54,963 nt of DNA from Streptantibioticus parmotrematis. Its GTDB lineage: Bacteria > Actinomycetota > Actinomycetes > Streptomycetales > Streptomycetaceae. The first letter of the stretch is position 1; every line of letters begins with the position of its first letter. The position numbers were made by a program, and so were the translations under genes. Where the stretch lies: NCBI RefSeq assembly GCF_019890615.1, contig NZ_JAINVZ010000034.1:1-54963 (forward strand), read 5' to 3'. Below, piece after piece: positions 1 through 8,614 of this stretch. The notes under the pieces were generated by a model. It saw nothing but the letters and a program-made list of their open reading frames with translations. It did no database searches and was not told the DNA's origin.

Positions 1-35
1 AGCGCCTGCGCGACCAACTCCTCACGGAGGCCTGA
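1..35 (+). CDS. 3' end of an upstream gene (partial)
   Basis: The first bases read in one frame as RLRDQLLTEA and then stop at TGA 33-35. The codons have the G/C third positions expected of this genome, so this is probably the tail of a gene that begins before the window. Nothing can be said about its function from ten residues. Confidence 0.35.
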   Translation, partial: RLRDQLLTEA

Positions 36-142
36 CACCGGGCGGGACGCTACGGGGGTGGTGCAGGCGGCAGGTGAGCGGGCAGGAGTGGCTCAGCGCA
101 CCCGTGCCGGTGCCGTTCACCGAGAGATGAGAGGTAGTGCTC

Positions 143-595
143 GTGTCGCAGGTCGAGGAGTCCATCGAGGTCAGCGTTCCCGTCAGTGCCGCCTACAACC
201 AGTGGACCCAGTTCGAGGACTTTCCCCGGTTCATGGAGGGCGTCGAGCGGATCGAACAGCGGACCGCGACCCTGACGCACTGGAAGACGAAGATCGCCGG
301 TGTCGAGCGGGAGTTCGACGCGGAGATCACCGAGCAGATCCCCGACGAACGAGTCGCCTGGACCAGCATCGGTGGTCAGGCCCGGCAAGCCGGTGTGGTC
401 ACCTTCCACCGCATCGACGACACCACGACCAAGGTCATGCTCCAGCTCGACTACGACCCCGAAGGACTGGCCGAGACCGTCGGCGACAAGCTCGGCTTCG
501 TCAAGCGCCAGGTCACCGGGGACCTGAAGCGGTTCAAGGAGTTCGTGGAGTCCCGGGGTGGCACCGAGACCGGCGCCTGGCGCGGCAGCGTCTGA
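143..595 (+). CDS. SRPBCC (polyketide cyclase/START-like) family protein
   Basis: About 150 residues, the full length of a single SRPBCC hydrophobic-cavity domain. The N-terminus (SQVEESIEVSVPVSAAYNQW) followed by FEDFPRFMEGVERI is the usual first strand and helix of this fold, and the C-terminal LKRFKEFVESRG is the long helix. These proteins bind hydrophobic ligands; the substrate cannot be told from sequence. I chose GTG 143 because GAGAGG at 129-134 lies 8 nt upstream; the in-frame GTG at 137 would leave only 2 nt. The gene stands alone and is followed by a strong hairpin. Confidence 0.88.
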   Translation: MSQVEESIEVSVPVSAAYNQWTQFEDFPRFMEGVERIEQRTATLTHWKTKIAGVEREFDAEITEQIPDERVAWTSIGGQARQAGVVTFHRIDDTTTKVMLQLDYDPEGLAETVGDKLGFVKRQVTGDLKRFKEFVESRGGTETGAWRGSV

Positions 596-621
596 CCGGC
601 AGCCAGGCGGTTCGTACGTCT

Positions 622-651
622 GCGGGCCGGGCCACTACAGGCCCGGCCCGC
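622..651 (+). terminator. Hairpin terminator after the SRPBCC gene
   Basis: A perfect 12-bp GC stem (GCGGGCCGGGCC / GGCCCGGCCCGC) with a 6-nt loop starts 27 nt after the stop codon. There is no U-tract, which is normal for actinobacterial terminators. It may also serve the convergent small gene that ends at 734. Confidence 0.7.
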
Positions 652-733
652 GGTGCGGCGTGTGAACGAGAGCGTCGGCGCGCCGGCTCGGAGCATTGCG
701 CCGTGGCGCGCACCGGCTCCGGGAGCAGCGCGC

Positions 734-1066
734 TCATCCGCCGTGTTGATCAGGGGCAGGGTCGTGTTCGTCGGGACCAGGCCGTTTGCCCACCCGCACG
801 ATGACCGCGTCCGGCTGGCCCTGGCGCTCGGCGAGGGCGCGCGCGGAGGCGAGCAGCTTCCTCGTTCCGCAGTGGTCGAAGACGGTGAAGAACAGATGGC
901 GGCCGCCCGGAATCTCCATGACGACGGTCCGCTGACGCCACAGCGGCAGCGCGCGCACCCACCAACGCCATCGGCCCTTCGTCTTGACCACCACCCCACC
1001 AGGATCCACCGGGGAGACCGCGGGCGCGCGCCGGGCAGAGTGGCCACCCGCGCGCACCAAGCCCAT
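734..1066 (-). CDS. Small conserved-looking hypothetical protein
   Basis: I do not recognise a family. The C-terminal part (VVMEIPGGRHLFF, then FDHCGTRKLLASARALAERQ) has the G/C-rich third positions of real coding sequence and looks like a small alpha/beta domain with a basic, Trp-rich N-terminus (KGRWRWWVRALPLWRQR). No membrane segment or signal peptide is obvious. No good ribosome binding site precedes the ATG at 1066, and the true start may be a GTG at the VVVKTKGRW segment. The function is unknown. Confidence 0.55.
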   Translation of the reverse strand: MGLVRAGGHSARRAPAVSPVDPGGVVVKTKGRWRWWVRALPLWRQRTVVMEIPGGRHLFFTVFDHCGTRKLLASARALAERQGQPDAVIVRVGKRPGPDEHDPAPDQHGG

Positions 1067-1098
1067 CGCCAGGACGGCGGCCGAATCCGGCAGCGTCG

Positions 1099-1532
1099 CT
1101 ACCGCGAGTCGCCCGGGCGGATGGTGAAGGCGCGGTCCAGGCCGACGAGGGTCAGGGTGCGCAGGGTGTTGCGGGGGCGGCGGCGAGGATCACTTCGGTT
1201 CCGGCGGCCTGGGCGTGCTGCCGCGCCGCCAGGAGTGCGGTGATGCCGGTGGAGTCGCGGAATTGCAGGCCGGACAGATCGAGTACCAGTTCCTGGCCCG
1301 GCACGAGAGTGAGGTGTTGGACCTGTTCGCGCAGGGCGAGGGAGTGCTTGTAGGAGGCGTGAACCACGTACAGCTCGCGCGGCACAGCGCCCAGCAGCCG
1401 ACAGGCGTGGGCGCGGGAGGTCACGCGGGGCCACGGCGCGGGCGCCTCCGGCCAGTCCTCGCGCACGAAGGACCGCGCCGTGGGTGAATCGTCGGCCGGT
1501 ACGGCTGGCGCCGTACCGGCCGACGCGGTCAC
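1099..1532 (-). pseudogene. STAS-domain (anti-sigma factor antagonist-like) gene with a frameshift
   Basis: One frame encodes a STAS core (ELVLDLSGLQFRDSTGITAL, with the conserved DSTG loop carrying the phosphorylatable Ser, then AARQHAQAAGTEVILAAAP) and stops early at 1152. The expected C-terminal helix and strand, NTLRTLTLVGLDRAFTIRP, continues in another frame to 1099. One missing base near the G5 run at 1173-1177 explains the break. The beginning is also odd: the usual first strands are replaced by a basic, Pro-rich stretch before YKHSLALREQVQ. The nominal GTG at 1532 overlaps the stop of the upstream gene. It is either a decayed anti-anti-sigma factor or a single-base assembly error in a homopolymer. 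Confidence 0.6.
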
Positions 1533-3751
1533 TGCTGGCCGAGACTCCAGTGCTGGAGGGCGGAGGAGGAGGGCGCCTGCTGGGTGACCGGTGAGCCGTC
1601 GGAGGAGGAGGCCGTGGTCAGGAACAGTCCGCTCTTCACCGAGGCGGCGGTGTAGGTGCCGTCGGACTGCCGGGTGAGGGTCCAGTGCTGGTTGGTGCCG
1701 CCGGTGCAGGTCCACTGGATGACGGCGGCGCCGGCACTGGTGGAACCGCCGTCGACGTCGGCGCACAGGCCGGATTCGGCGTTGACCAACTGGTAGGAGC
1801 CGTCGGAGTTCTGGGTGAACTTCCAGTTCTGGTTGGCTCCGCCGTTGGTGGTCCAGGTGTCGAGCTGGACGCCGGTGGTGGTGGAGTGGTTGGGGTCGTC
1901 CAGCGCCTTGCCGCCGATGGAGAGGGTGTGGGTGCCGGTCAGGCCGACGGGGGCGGTGCCGGAGGCGGTGATGGTCAGGGTCTGCTGAGCGGCGGTGCGG
2001 CCGCCTCCGACCGGGTTGCCCGAGTTGTCGGTCCAGGTGCGGACCGGGGTGGTCTCCGAGAGGCGGCCGCTGGTGGCGGACAGGGCCAGCGCCAGGCCGC
2101 TGTAGCGGTTGACGAGGCGGTAGGAGCCGTCGGTGTCGGTGATGATCCACCACTGCTGGCCGGTGCTGGGTCCGCCCGGTCCGGCGGCGCTGACGGAGAG
2201 CGCGGCTCCCCACGCGCGGCCCGCGGTGCCGCCGGAGTCGACGCCCAGCAGCTGTCCGGTGGAGGCGTTGGCGATGCGGTACGAGCCGTCACCGTTCGCG
2301 GTGAACTGCCAGTTCTGCAGAGCCGAGCCGTTGCCGGAGGCGGCCGATGTGGTCGTGGACGCACCGGAGTTCTGCGCCAGGACGCGACCGTTGCCGTTGG
2401 CGATCGTGTAGGTCTTGGCCGGGTCGAAGGGCGAGGCGGCGCGCGTGGCGTTGTCCACGGTCACGTTGACGTATTCCGAGTCGCTGCCGCCGGAGCAGCC
2501 GTAGGAGCAGTAGGAGCGGAAGGACTTGCCCACGACGGTGGAGCTGGTCTTGTTGCCGCTGTCGAGGAACCAGCGGTACCAGGAGGCGGTGTGGTAGCTG
2601 CCGGTGTCGCCGATGGGATACCACTTCTGGGTGGCGAGGTTGTCGGTGGCGTAGTACTGCTGCGGGGCGTTGCCGCTCTGGTCGACCGCCTGCGGCTCGC
2701 CTATGTAGAGGCCGAGATAGGCGTCGTAGGTGATGTCCATGACGAACAGCGGGGAGGTGGAGGGCATCTTCCCGGCAGCGATCTGCTGCTCGGCGGTGCC
2801 GGAGTTGGCCGGGTTGTAGTCCTGCGACGGCGGGACGTAGCCGTTGGGGGCCCCGGAGCCGACGGGGACGATGTCGCTCTCCTTGCCACCGGCGCCGGGT
2901 TGCGACCAGGAGCCGTCGTACCACTTCTGCCAACTGCCGGGCGCCATCTTGCCGCTGATCGGGGCGCGGGCCACGTGCTCGTAGAACGCCACCCAGCCGC
3001 CGGACTTGTCGATCACGCGGGAGCCGTAATAGACGTAGAAGTACCCGGAGGCGGCGTCCACGTACAGACGCTGGTCGCCGTCGCCGTAGTAGTACGTCTG
3101 GTTCGGGAACGCGGCGGTGTCGCCGCGCTTGGTGCTGTAGGGCGACGTGATGACGTGGGACTTGATCGTCCAGTCCTTGCCCTGGTCGGTGGAGACGGCG
3201 TAGTCGATGGCGTCGTAGTGCAGGCCGTCGCCGAAGGGCTGCGGGGTGAACTCGTTGTGGACCAGGCCGTACCAGTCACCGGTGTCCGGGTCGACCCAGG
3301 TGCCGATCAGGTCGCAGTAGTTCTTCTGCGCGTAGCCCGAACCGCTCGGCGCGTAAGTGGCCTCCTTGCCGGTGGGGCTGTTGTTGCACAGCGTCGTCGT
3401 GTCGGGGTTCGTCCCCGCGTCGCTGATCGCGCTGGAGCGGGTGGCGGAGTCGAAGGTGCCGCCCGTGTAGAAATCCCACTCGCGGGCGTCGTTCGCCCCG
3501 TAGTCGGCGGCGGACTGCTGGAAGTAGAAGGTGCCGTCCTTGTCGATGTACGGACTCGCCGGTGAGTCGGTCGGGGACGACCAGGTCCCCTTGGCGCCGA
3601 CGGTGACGGAATAGCCGCTGGTGGGAGGCGTGGCCGAGGCCGGCGCGGCGGCAACGAGCGCGCCGCTGCCCAGCAGCATGGCGGCGACGGCCGTGGCGAC
3701 GGAGCCTGCCCGCCGTCTTCCGGCCCGGCGGACATGCGGGATGAGGGACAC
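1529..3751 (-). CDS. Secreted multidomain protein with propeller-like core and ricin-type lectin repeats
   Basis: 740 residues. A basic N-terminus and hydrophobic stretch ending APASA form a Sec signal peptide. Residues about 40-440 are an Asp/Trp/Tyr-rich core resembling five-bladed propeller glycosidases (YIDKDGTFYFQQ, TWVDPDTGDWYGLVHNEFTP, YYYGDGDQRLYVD, HVARAPISGKMAP), but I cannot assign a glycoside hydrolase family. From about 460 to the end there are repeated ricin B-type lectin modules with QNW/QHW motifs, so it probably binds and perhaps cleaves a polysaccharide outside the cell. The GTG at 3751 is preferred because AAGGAG lies 6 nt upstream; an in-frame ATG at 3766 contains that site. 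A close paralogue is encoded at 14108-16375 in the sugar-transport operon. Confidence 0.8.
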   Translation of the reverse strand: MSLIPHVRRAGRRRAGSVATAVAAMLLGSGALVAAAPASATPPTSGYSVTVGAKGTWSSPTDSPASPYIDKDGTFYFQQSAADYGANDAREWDFYTGGTFDSATRSSAISDAGTNPDTTTLCNNSPTGKEATYAPSGSGYAQKNYCDLIGTWVDPDTGDWYGLVHNEFTPQPFGDGLHYDAIDYAVSTDQGKDWTIKSHVITSPYSTKRGDTAAFPNQTYYYGDGDQRLYVDAASGYFYVYYGSRVIDKSGGWVAFYEHVARAPISGKMAPGSWQKWYDGSWSQPGAGGKESDIVPVGSGAPNGYVPPSQDYNPANSGTAEQQIAAGKMPSTSPLFVMDITYDAYLGLYIGEPQAVDQSGNAPQQYYATDNLATQKWYPIGDTGSYHTASWYRWFLDSGNKTSSTVVGKSFRSYCSYGCSGGSDSEYVNVTVDNATRAASPFDPAKTYTIANGNGRVLAQNSGASTTTSAASGNGSALQNWQFTANGDGSYRIANASTGQLLGVDSGGTAGRAWGAALSVSAAGPGGPSTGQQWWIITDTDGSYRLVNRYSGLALALSATSGRLSETTPVRTWTDNSGNPVGGGRTAAQQTLTITASGTAPVGLTGTHTLSIGGKALDDPNHSTTTGVQLDTWTTNGGANQNWKFTQNSDGSYQLVNAESGLCADVDGGSTSAGAAVIQWTCTGGTNQHWTLTRQSDGTYTAASVKSGLFLTTASSSDGSPVTQQAPSSSALQHWSLGQQ

Positions 3752-4130
3752 GACGGACTCCTTCATTCGAAGCGGACTCAAGGCGGCGCTCCCGCGACTG
3801 CGGTTCCCGGACCGCCGCCCGGACGGGTGGGGTGCGACGCACTGGGAGGACACCGGCGCTCAGGACGAGGTGGGGGCGGAGCGTGCGAAATGAGGGAATT
3901 GCCATGGCTTGATGAGTGGAACTGCTCAGTAGAACTCAGAAGTGAACAGTTTCACACACCGCGCATGTGCAAGGATGATGGAACCGGGGTGAGGCGATGT
4001 CAACCCTCTGTGCCAGGGCCCCCGCGCGGGGACCCACCCCGCTCCCGCGGAGAGGCCTGCTTCGGGGGCCCGGTTGACCGGGTCGAAGCCGGTCGCCCGC
4101 ACACCTTCGCAGGTGTGCTCGTGGGATCGG
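3752..4130. other. Intergenic region upstream of the secreted protein gene
   Basis: No gene is seen in this stretch. It holds the upstream region of the secreted ricin-type gene, the imperfect inverted repeat at 3920-3951, and GC-rich sequence after the stop of the reductase gene. Short open frames here have poor codon use and no ribosome binding sites. Confidence 0.6.
3920..3951. promoter_or_regulatory. Imperfect inverted repeat, possible operator
   Basis: AACTGCTCA and TGAACAGTT are inverted copies (8 of 9 match) separated by 14 nt, in the only relatively AT-rich part of the intergenic region and about 170-200 nt upstream of the secreted protein gene. The placement suits a regulator site, but no regulator is adjacent. 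Confidence 0.3.
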
Positions 4131-7100
4131 CTACAGCAGATGGTGCGATCGAAGGTCCGCCGCGTACTTGGTGATCAGGGCTCGCGACAGGTGGGGGATC
4201 GCGCCGTCCTTGTCGGGGGCGGCGGTTCGCACTGCCTCGCGGAAGCGGTCGGACGGCAGGGCGGGGCCGGGCAGGAGTTCCTGCGGCCTGGTGAAGGCGT
4301 GCAGCAGGGGCAGCAGCGAATGCTGTTTCTGACGGTCGGGCAGGCCGCGCAGCGCGGTCTCGAAGCGGTCGAACCACTCGTCGTAGTCGTGGACGCGTGC
4401 CAGCGGGTGTCCGGCCGCCACCAGCCAGTCGACGAAGGTGTCGAGTGAGATCCCGTCGTCGTGCGGGTTCACGACGTTGAAGGTCCGGTACCCCTCCCGT
4501 GTGTCGTCGCCCAGCGAGGCGATGGCCTGCGCGGTGAAGTCCACGGGGAGCGCGTCGTAGTGGCCGTTGCCCTCGCCTACCCCCCGGCCGTAGAAACTGC
4601 CCGGGGCGATTCCCGTCGCCAGCAGGCTCAGCACGAGGCGTGTGAACACGTCCGGGAGGTTCAGCTGACCCCGGTAGCGCGGGTGCGCGAGGATCAGGTT
4701 CGAGCGGAACACCGCGACCGGCAGGCCGAACGTGTCGTGCGCCTCGCGCAGCAGCACTTCGCCCGCCCACTTGCCGGCCGCGTAACCGCTCGCGTATCCG
4801 TTCGCGAAACCGCCGTCGAGGTCGCGTTCCGCGCAGGCGGTGCGGATGTCCGCCGCCTCGTCGGCCGCCGCCCCGGACCCGGAGACAACGGCGACCGTCG
4901 ACAGGTAGGTGAACTGCTTGAGCCGGGAGGTGACCGCGAGCCTGATCAGTTCGGCCGTCCCCAGCACGTTGGGGCCGAACATCTGGTCGTACGGCAGGAC
5001 ATGGTTGACGAGCGCCGCCGGATGAACGATCAGGTCCACGGTGTCGGCCAGCCGCTGCCAGGTCTCCTCGCCGAGTCCGAGGTCCGTCTCCCCGACGTCA
5101 CCGGCGACCACCTCCAGGTGGTCCGCGGCCACCTCGCGGTAGCGCCGGAGGAGTTCCGGATCGCCGCTGTCGAAGGCCGCGTCGAGGCGGGCCCGGGCCG
5201 ACGCGTCGGTGGTGCCGCGGACCACGCACACCAGTGTGCCTCCGCGTTCCGCGACGCGCTCCAGCCATTCGAGGCACAGGAAGCGGCCCAGGTAGCCGTT
5301 GGCGCCGGTCAGCAGGACGGTCCGTGCCTCGGGCAAGGGGCCGGCGGGTGTGCCGTTCTTCGCGATGGTGTCCGTGTCGAAGAACGCCTCCAGCGTCAGG
5401 TCGCCCGCCCGGAGCCGCGTCGCGTTCGGTCCGTGGACGCTGTCGGCGCTCGGGCGCCGGTGTGACGACGCGAGAGCCGCTTCGACGTGATCGGCCACCT
5501 GCTGGAGCGTGTTGACCGGATGGGTGACGACGCCGACGGGGACGTCGACGTGGAAGATCTCCTTCAGCAACTGGGAGAACGACAGCGCGGAGAGGCTGTC
5601 ACCGCCGAGGTCGAGGAAGCGCGTGCCGGGCTCCACCTCGGCCTGTGGGTGTCCGAGAAGCGCCCCGGCGCACCGCAGGACGGTCTCCCGTACCGGCCGG
5701 GACGCACCCGCCTGGCGCAGTGCCCGGAGTTCGTCGCTCTCGCGCTCGGTCAGCTCGGCGTACAGCGCTTCGAGCCGCTCGCCGTAGCGCCGCGTCAACG
5801 CGGGACGCAGCGGCTTGCGCATGCCGGAGAGCAACCCGTTCTCCTGGCTGAACGGCTCGGTCTCGATGAGGAAGTCCCTTGGTATCTCGTAGGAGTTGAG
5901 GCCCGCCTCGGTGGCGAGGCGGCGCAGGGACTCGTGCAGGACCGGCCGGAGCCGCTGGGCATCGCCGTCGACGCCGTCGAGCGCGTCCTGCGTGGGTACG
6001 ACGACCGCGAGCAGGTAGGCACGGGCACTGCTGCCGTACACGAAGACCTGCCGGATCACCGGACTGCCGGTGAAGAGGGCCTCCAGACGGGAGACGGCCA
6101 CGAACTCGCCCTGGGACAGTTTGATGACGTGGGAGCGGCGGTCGACGTACACCAGCTCGTCGGGGCCGACCTGGGCCATGATGTCGCCGGTGCGGTAGAA
6201 GCCGTCCTCGTCGAAGACCTGGGCGGTGGCATCCGGTCGCCGGAAGTAGCCGGAGACGAGGCGGTCGGACTTGACCAGCAGTTCGCCCCTCGGGTGCGGC
6301 GAGTCGGTGCCGAAGTATCCCAGCTCGGGCACGTCCGCCAGTTTGTAGTCGGTCACCGGCGGGCGCAGCACCCGGCCGTCCAGCAGGACGATCCCGGCTT
6401 CCGTCGACCCGTAGCCGTCGAACATCCTCACGCGCAGGCAGCTCTCGGCGAACGCCGTCATCTCCGCGCTCAGCGGGGCCGAGGCGTTGGCGGCCCACAG
6501 GAGACGGCCGCCCAGGGTCCTGTCCCGCAACTCCTCCTTCACACGGCCCGCCCGCTCGGCCGCATCGCCTCCCGCATCGCCTTCCGCCTCGGTCCGGCGG
6601 GTCAACTCGTTCTGGTAGCGCTGGAAGAGCATGTCGCAGATGCGGGGCACCATCAGGAACTCGGTGGGACGCACCAGGGAGAGGTCCTCGAAGAGGGTCG
6701 ACAGGTCGCTCGACGCCACGAAGCAGGCGATGCCCCCCTTGGCGAGGGTGCCGAACAGCACGCCCCGTCCGACCATGTGGCTCAGCGGCATGTAGTTGAG
6801 CGCGATGGACGGTCGTGTCTCCTGGTCGGGCACGACGTCGACCCAGAACCGCGTGGCAAGACGCTGGCTGTACATGGCCCCCTTGGGGGTGCCCGTGCTC
6901 CCCGAGGTGTAGATCAGCGCACTGAGCGCGTCGACGTCGGCCGCCGGTCCCTCGGGGCTGCGGGGAGCCGGAGGCAGGGTCCTGCCTCGCTCGATGGCGG
7001 ACGCCAGCGTGTCCAGGGTGATGTCGCGTCCCTGCGCCGCGAGTTGGCGTCGTGCGGTCTCCAACGCGTCCTGATGAGCGGTGACGTCGGGATGGTGGCC

Positions 7101-7691
7101 GAGAACGAGGATCCTGCCCAACGACGGTGCGTCCGCCGCGACGTGGAGCGCTACGTCGAGGTGTGCCACGTCGACCGCGAGCAGGCGCGGACCGGACTGC
7201 GCGACGATGGGGGCCAGTTGCTCCGCCGAGGCGCCGGCCTGGAGGGGGACGCTCACCGCACCGGTACGAACGCACGCCAGATCCACCATTGTGTACTCGG
7301 CGCTCGTGGGGCCGAGAATCGCGACGAAGTCGCCCGGGCCCACGGCACCGTCGGGGTGGTGGTGCCATTCGGCGGCCACCGCGCCCACCCGTTCCCACAG
7401 TTCGCCGTAGGTGATCGTGTCGTACCGCCCCAGCAGGCGCAGCGTGGTGCGGCCCGTGTCCGGGTCGGTGACCGGCTCTCTGGCGCGCTCGCCCAGGGCG
7501 GGGCGGTCCGCGTACCCCTCCATCACCGTGGCCACGAGGTCGGCGAGCGGCAGGCCGGGCCGCCGGATCGCCTCGGTGACGGCGTCCAGGGGCGCGGCGG
7601 CGCGGAACTGCGGATCCGTCGCGTACAGGTGGGCGCTGCGCTGTGCGGTGGCCGCGCTGAGCTCGTCGGCCGGGGTCTGCACGACAGACAT
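4131..7691 (-). CDS. car: Carboxylic acid reductase (adenylation-carrier-reductase)
   Basis: 1186 residues, the usual size of actinobacterial CARs. The order is: AMP-forming domain about 50-560 with the P-loop-like YTSGSTGTPKG at 261-271 and GYGSTE at 427-432; catalytic Lys at about 626 in GMRKPLRP; carrier domain with LGGDSL (Ser699 receives phosphopantetheine); then a NADPH-dependent short-chain-type reductase with TGANGYLG at 795-802 and a YAAGK active-site motif. It reduces a carboxylic acid to the aldehyde using ATP and NADPH and needs a phosphopantetheinyl transferase encoded elsewhere. ATG 7691 has AGAGGAG 8 nt upstream, so the extra 12 codons to 7727 are unlikely. It lies downstream of a GntR regulator in the same direction. 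The natural substrate is unknown. Confidence 0.93.
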   Translation of the reverse strand: MSVVQTPADELSAATAQRSAHLYATDPQFRAAAPLDAVTEAIRRPGLPLADLVATVMEGYADRPALGERAREPVTDPDTGRTTLRLLGRYDTITYGELWERVGAVAAEWHHHPDGAVGPGDFVAILGPTSAEYTMVDLACVRTGAVSVPLQAGASAEQLAPIVAQSGPRLLAVDVAHLDVALHVAADAPSLGRILVLGHHPDVTAHQDALETARRQLAAQGRDITLDTLASAIERGRTLPPAPRSPEGPAADVDALSALIYTSGSTGTPKGAMYSQRLATRFWVDVVPDQETRPSIALNYMPLSHMVGRGVLFGTLAKGGIACFVASSDLSTLFEDLSLVRPTEFLMVPRICDMLFQRYQNELTRRTEAEGDAGGDAAERAGRVKEELRDRTLGGRLLWAANASAPLSAEMTAFAESCLRVRMFDGYGSTEAGIVLLDGRVLRPPVTDYKLADVPELGYFGTDSPHPRGELLVKSDRLVSGYFRRPDATAQVFDEDGFYRTGDIMAQVGPDELVYVDRRSHVIKLSQGEFVAVSRLEALFTGSPVIRQVFVYGSSARAYLLAVVVPTQDALDGVDGDAQRLRPVLHESLRRLATEAGLNSYEIPRDFLIETEPFSQENGLLSGMRKPLRPALTRRYGERLEALYAELTERESDELRALRQAGASRPVRETVLRCAGALLGHPQAEVEPGTRFLDLGGDSLSALSFSQLLKEIFHVDVPVGVVTHPVNTLQQVADHVEAALASSHRRPSADSVHGPNATRLRAGDLTLEAFFDTDTIAKNGTPAGPLPEARTVLLTGANGYLGRFLCLEWLERVAERGGTLVCVVRGTTDASARARLDAAFDSGDPELLRRYREVAADHLEVVAGDVGETDLGLGEETWQRLADTVDLIVHPAALVNHVLPYDQMFGPNVLGTAELIRLAVTSRLKQFTYLSTVAVVSGSGAAADEAADIRTACAERDLDGGFANGYASGYAAGKWAGEVLLREAHDTFGLPVAVFRSNLILAHPRYRGQLNLPDVFTRLVLSLLATGIAPGSFYGRGVGEGNGHYDALPVDFTAQAIASLGDDTREGYRTFNVVNPHDDGISLDTFVDWLVAAGHPLARVHDYDEWFDRFETALRGLPDRQKQHSLLPLLHAFTRPQELLPGPALPSDRFREAVRTAAPDKDGAIPHLSRALITKYAADLRSHHLL

Positions 7692-7802
7692 GAGGGGACT
7701 CCTCTGCGGTGTTAAGGACTCGTTCATGTGGCGGGATCTTCACTTCTCGGGGCGAGGGCGAGGGCGGACGGGGAACGGTTGGATGCCAACCCGCTACCAA
7801 CC

Positions 7803-7828
7803 GGCACCGACAGGTGTCATCCGGTGCC
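7803..7828 (-). terminator. Short hairpin between gntR and the reductase gene
   Basis: GGCACCG and CGGTGCC form a 7-bp stem around a 12-nt loop just after the stop of the GntR gene. It could be a weak terminator or part of a control region for the reductase. A second inverted repeat, GGTTGG-ATG-CCAACC, lies at 7777-7791. Confidence 0.35.
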
Positions 7829-7839
7829 TGGGCGGGAGC

Positions 7840-8550
7840 TCACCGTCCCTCCGGCTCCCGCGGTGTCCCGGCCTCGTGGTCGCGGGTGAGCTGGACGATC
7901 GCCGCCGCCGCGTCACGGGCGCCGCCCGCGTCCTGGGCCTCGATCGCGTCGACGAGTCGCGTGTGCAGCCGGGCGTGCTCCTCGGCGCCCGCGACGTCCC
8001 AGGGCAGACCGCCCGGGGAAGCGGTGAGCGCCGTGCCGAGGTAGTCGTAGACCTCGATCAGGAGATCGTTTCCGCTCGCCCGCACGACGGCCCGGTGGAA
8101 CAACGCGTCCACACTCGCGGCCGCGGACCGGTCCCGACCCGCGCAGGCCGCGTCCGCGTCGACCAGCAGTTCTCGCAGTTGGCGCAGCTGATCCTCATCG
8201 CGACGCAGAGCGGCGGCCCCCGAGGCGTACTCCTCCAGGACGGTGCGCAGTTCGAGCACGTTGTCCCGCTCCGCGGAACTCGCCCGCCGCACCATGACCG
8301 ACTGGAGTTCGCTGGACGCGCGGACGTAAGTGCCGTCCCCGATACGGGATTCCAGCAGGCCCAGGTGCACGAGCGCGCCGATCGCCTCCCGCAGCGTGCT
8401 GCGGCCGACCCCGAGCTCCTCCATGAGGGCCTGCTCCGGCGGGATGCGGGTTCCCACCGGCCAGCCGCCTGCCTCGATGTGCGAGCGGAGGCTGTCCACG
8501 AGCTGCGAGGCCAGACTCGCCGTCCTGCGCGGTGTGTTGATGCGCTTCAT
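7840..8550 (-). CDS. GntR-family regulator, FadR/FCD subfamily
   Basis: 236 residues. The N-terminal winged helix-turn-helix is clear (GTRIPPEQALMEELGVGRST, then LREAIGALVHLGLLESR and a GDGTYV wing). The rest is an all-helical FCD effector domain, which usually binds small carboxylic acids, sometimes with a metal. It sits 149 nt upstream of the carboxylic acid reductase on the same strand, so a role in sensing the reductase substrate is a reasonable inference. A palindrome just upstream of its start (8565-8581) is the likely autoregulatory site. Confidence 0.9.
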   Translation of the reverse strand: MKRINTPRRTASLASQLVDSLRSHIEAGGWPVGTRIPPEQALMEELGVGRSTLREAIGALVHLGLLESRIGDGTYVRASSELQSVMVRRASSAERDNVLELRTVLEEYASGAAALRRDEDQLRQLRELLVDADAACAGRDRSAAASVDALFHRAVVRASGNDLLIEVYDYLGTALTASPGGLPWDVAGAEEHARLHTRLVDAIEAQDAGGARDAAAAIVQLTRDHEAGTPREPEGR

Positions 8551-8564
8551 GGACCCACACTATA

Positions 8565-8581
8565 CAAACATCAGACGTTTG
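8565..8581. promoter_or_regulatory. Probable GntR operator
   Basis: CAAACATCAGACGTTTG is a 17-bp palindrome with 7-bp arms (6 of 7 matching) 14 nt upstream of the gntR start codon. It overlaps a TATAC stretch that may be the -10 region. Position and shape fit autoregulation by the FCD-type regulator. Confidence 0.55.
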
Positions 8582-8614
8582 AACATCCGACGCTGCCGAG
8601 TCCGCTCCGGACGG

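Noticed and set aside
1685-3565. Long plus-strand open frame antisense to the secreted protein
   Set aside because: Composition is Gly/Val/Ala-rich with no domain; it is a high-GC shadow of the real minus-strand gene.
4131-7691. NRPS module that could activate HPG
   Set aside because: Architecture is adenylation-carrier-thioester reductase with CAR-specific motifs; there is no condensation domain, and it is 25 kb from the HPG genes.
5487-7715. 742-codon plus-strand open frame opposite the reductase
   Set aside because: It is antisense to a well-supported carboxylic acid reductase with all catalytic motifs.
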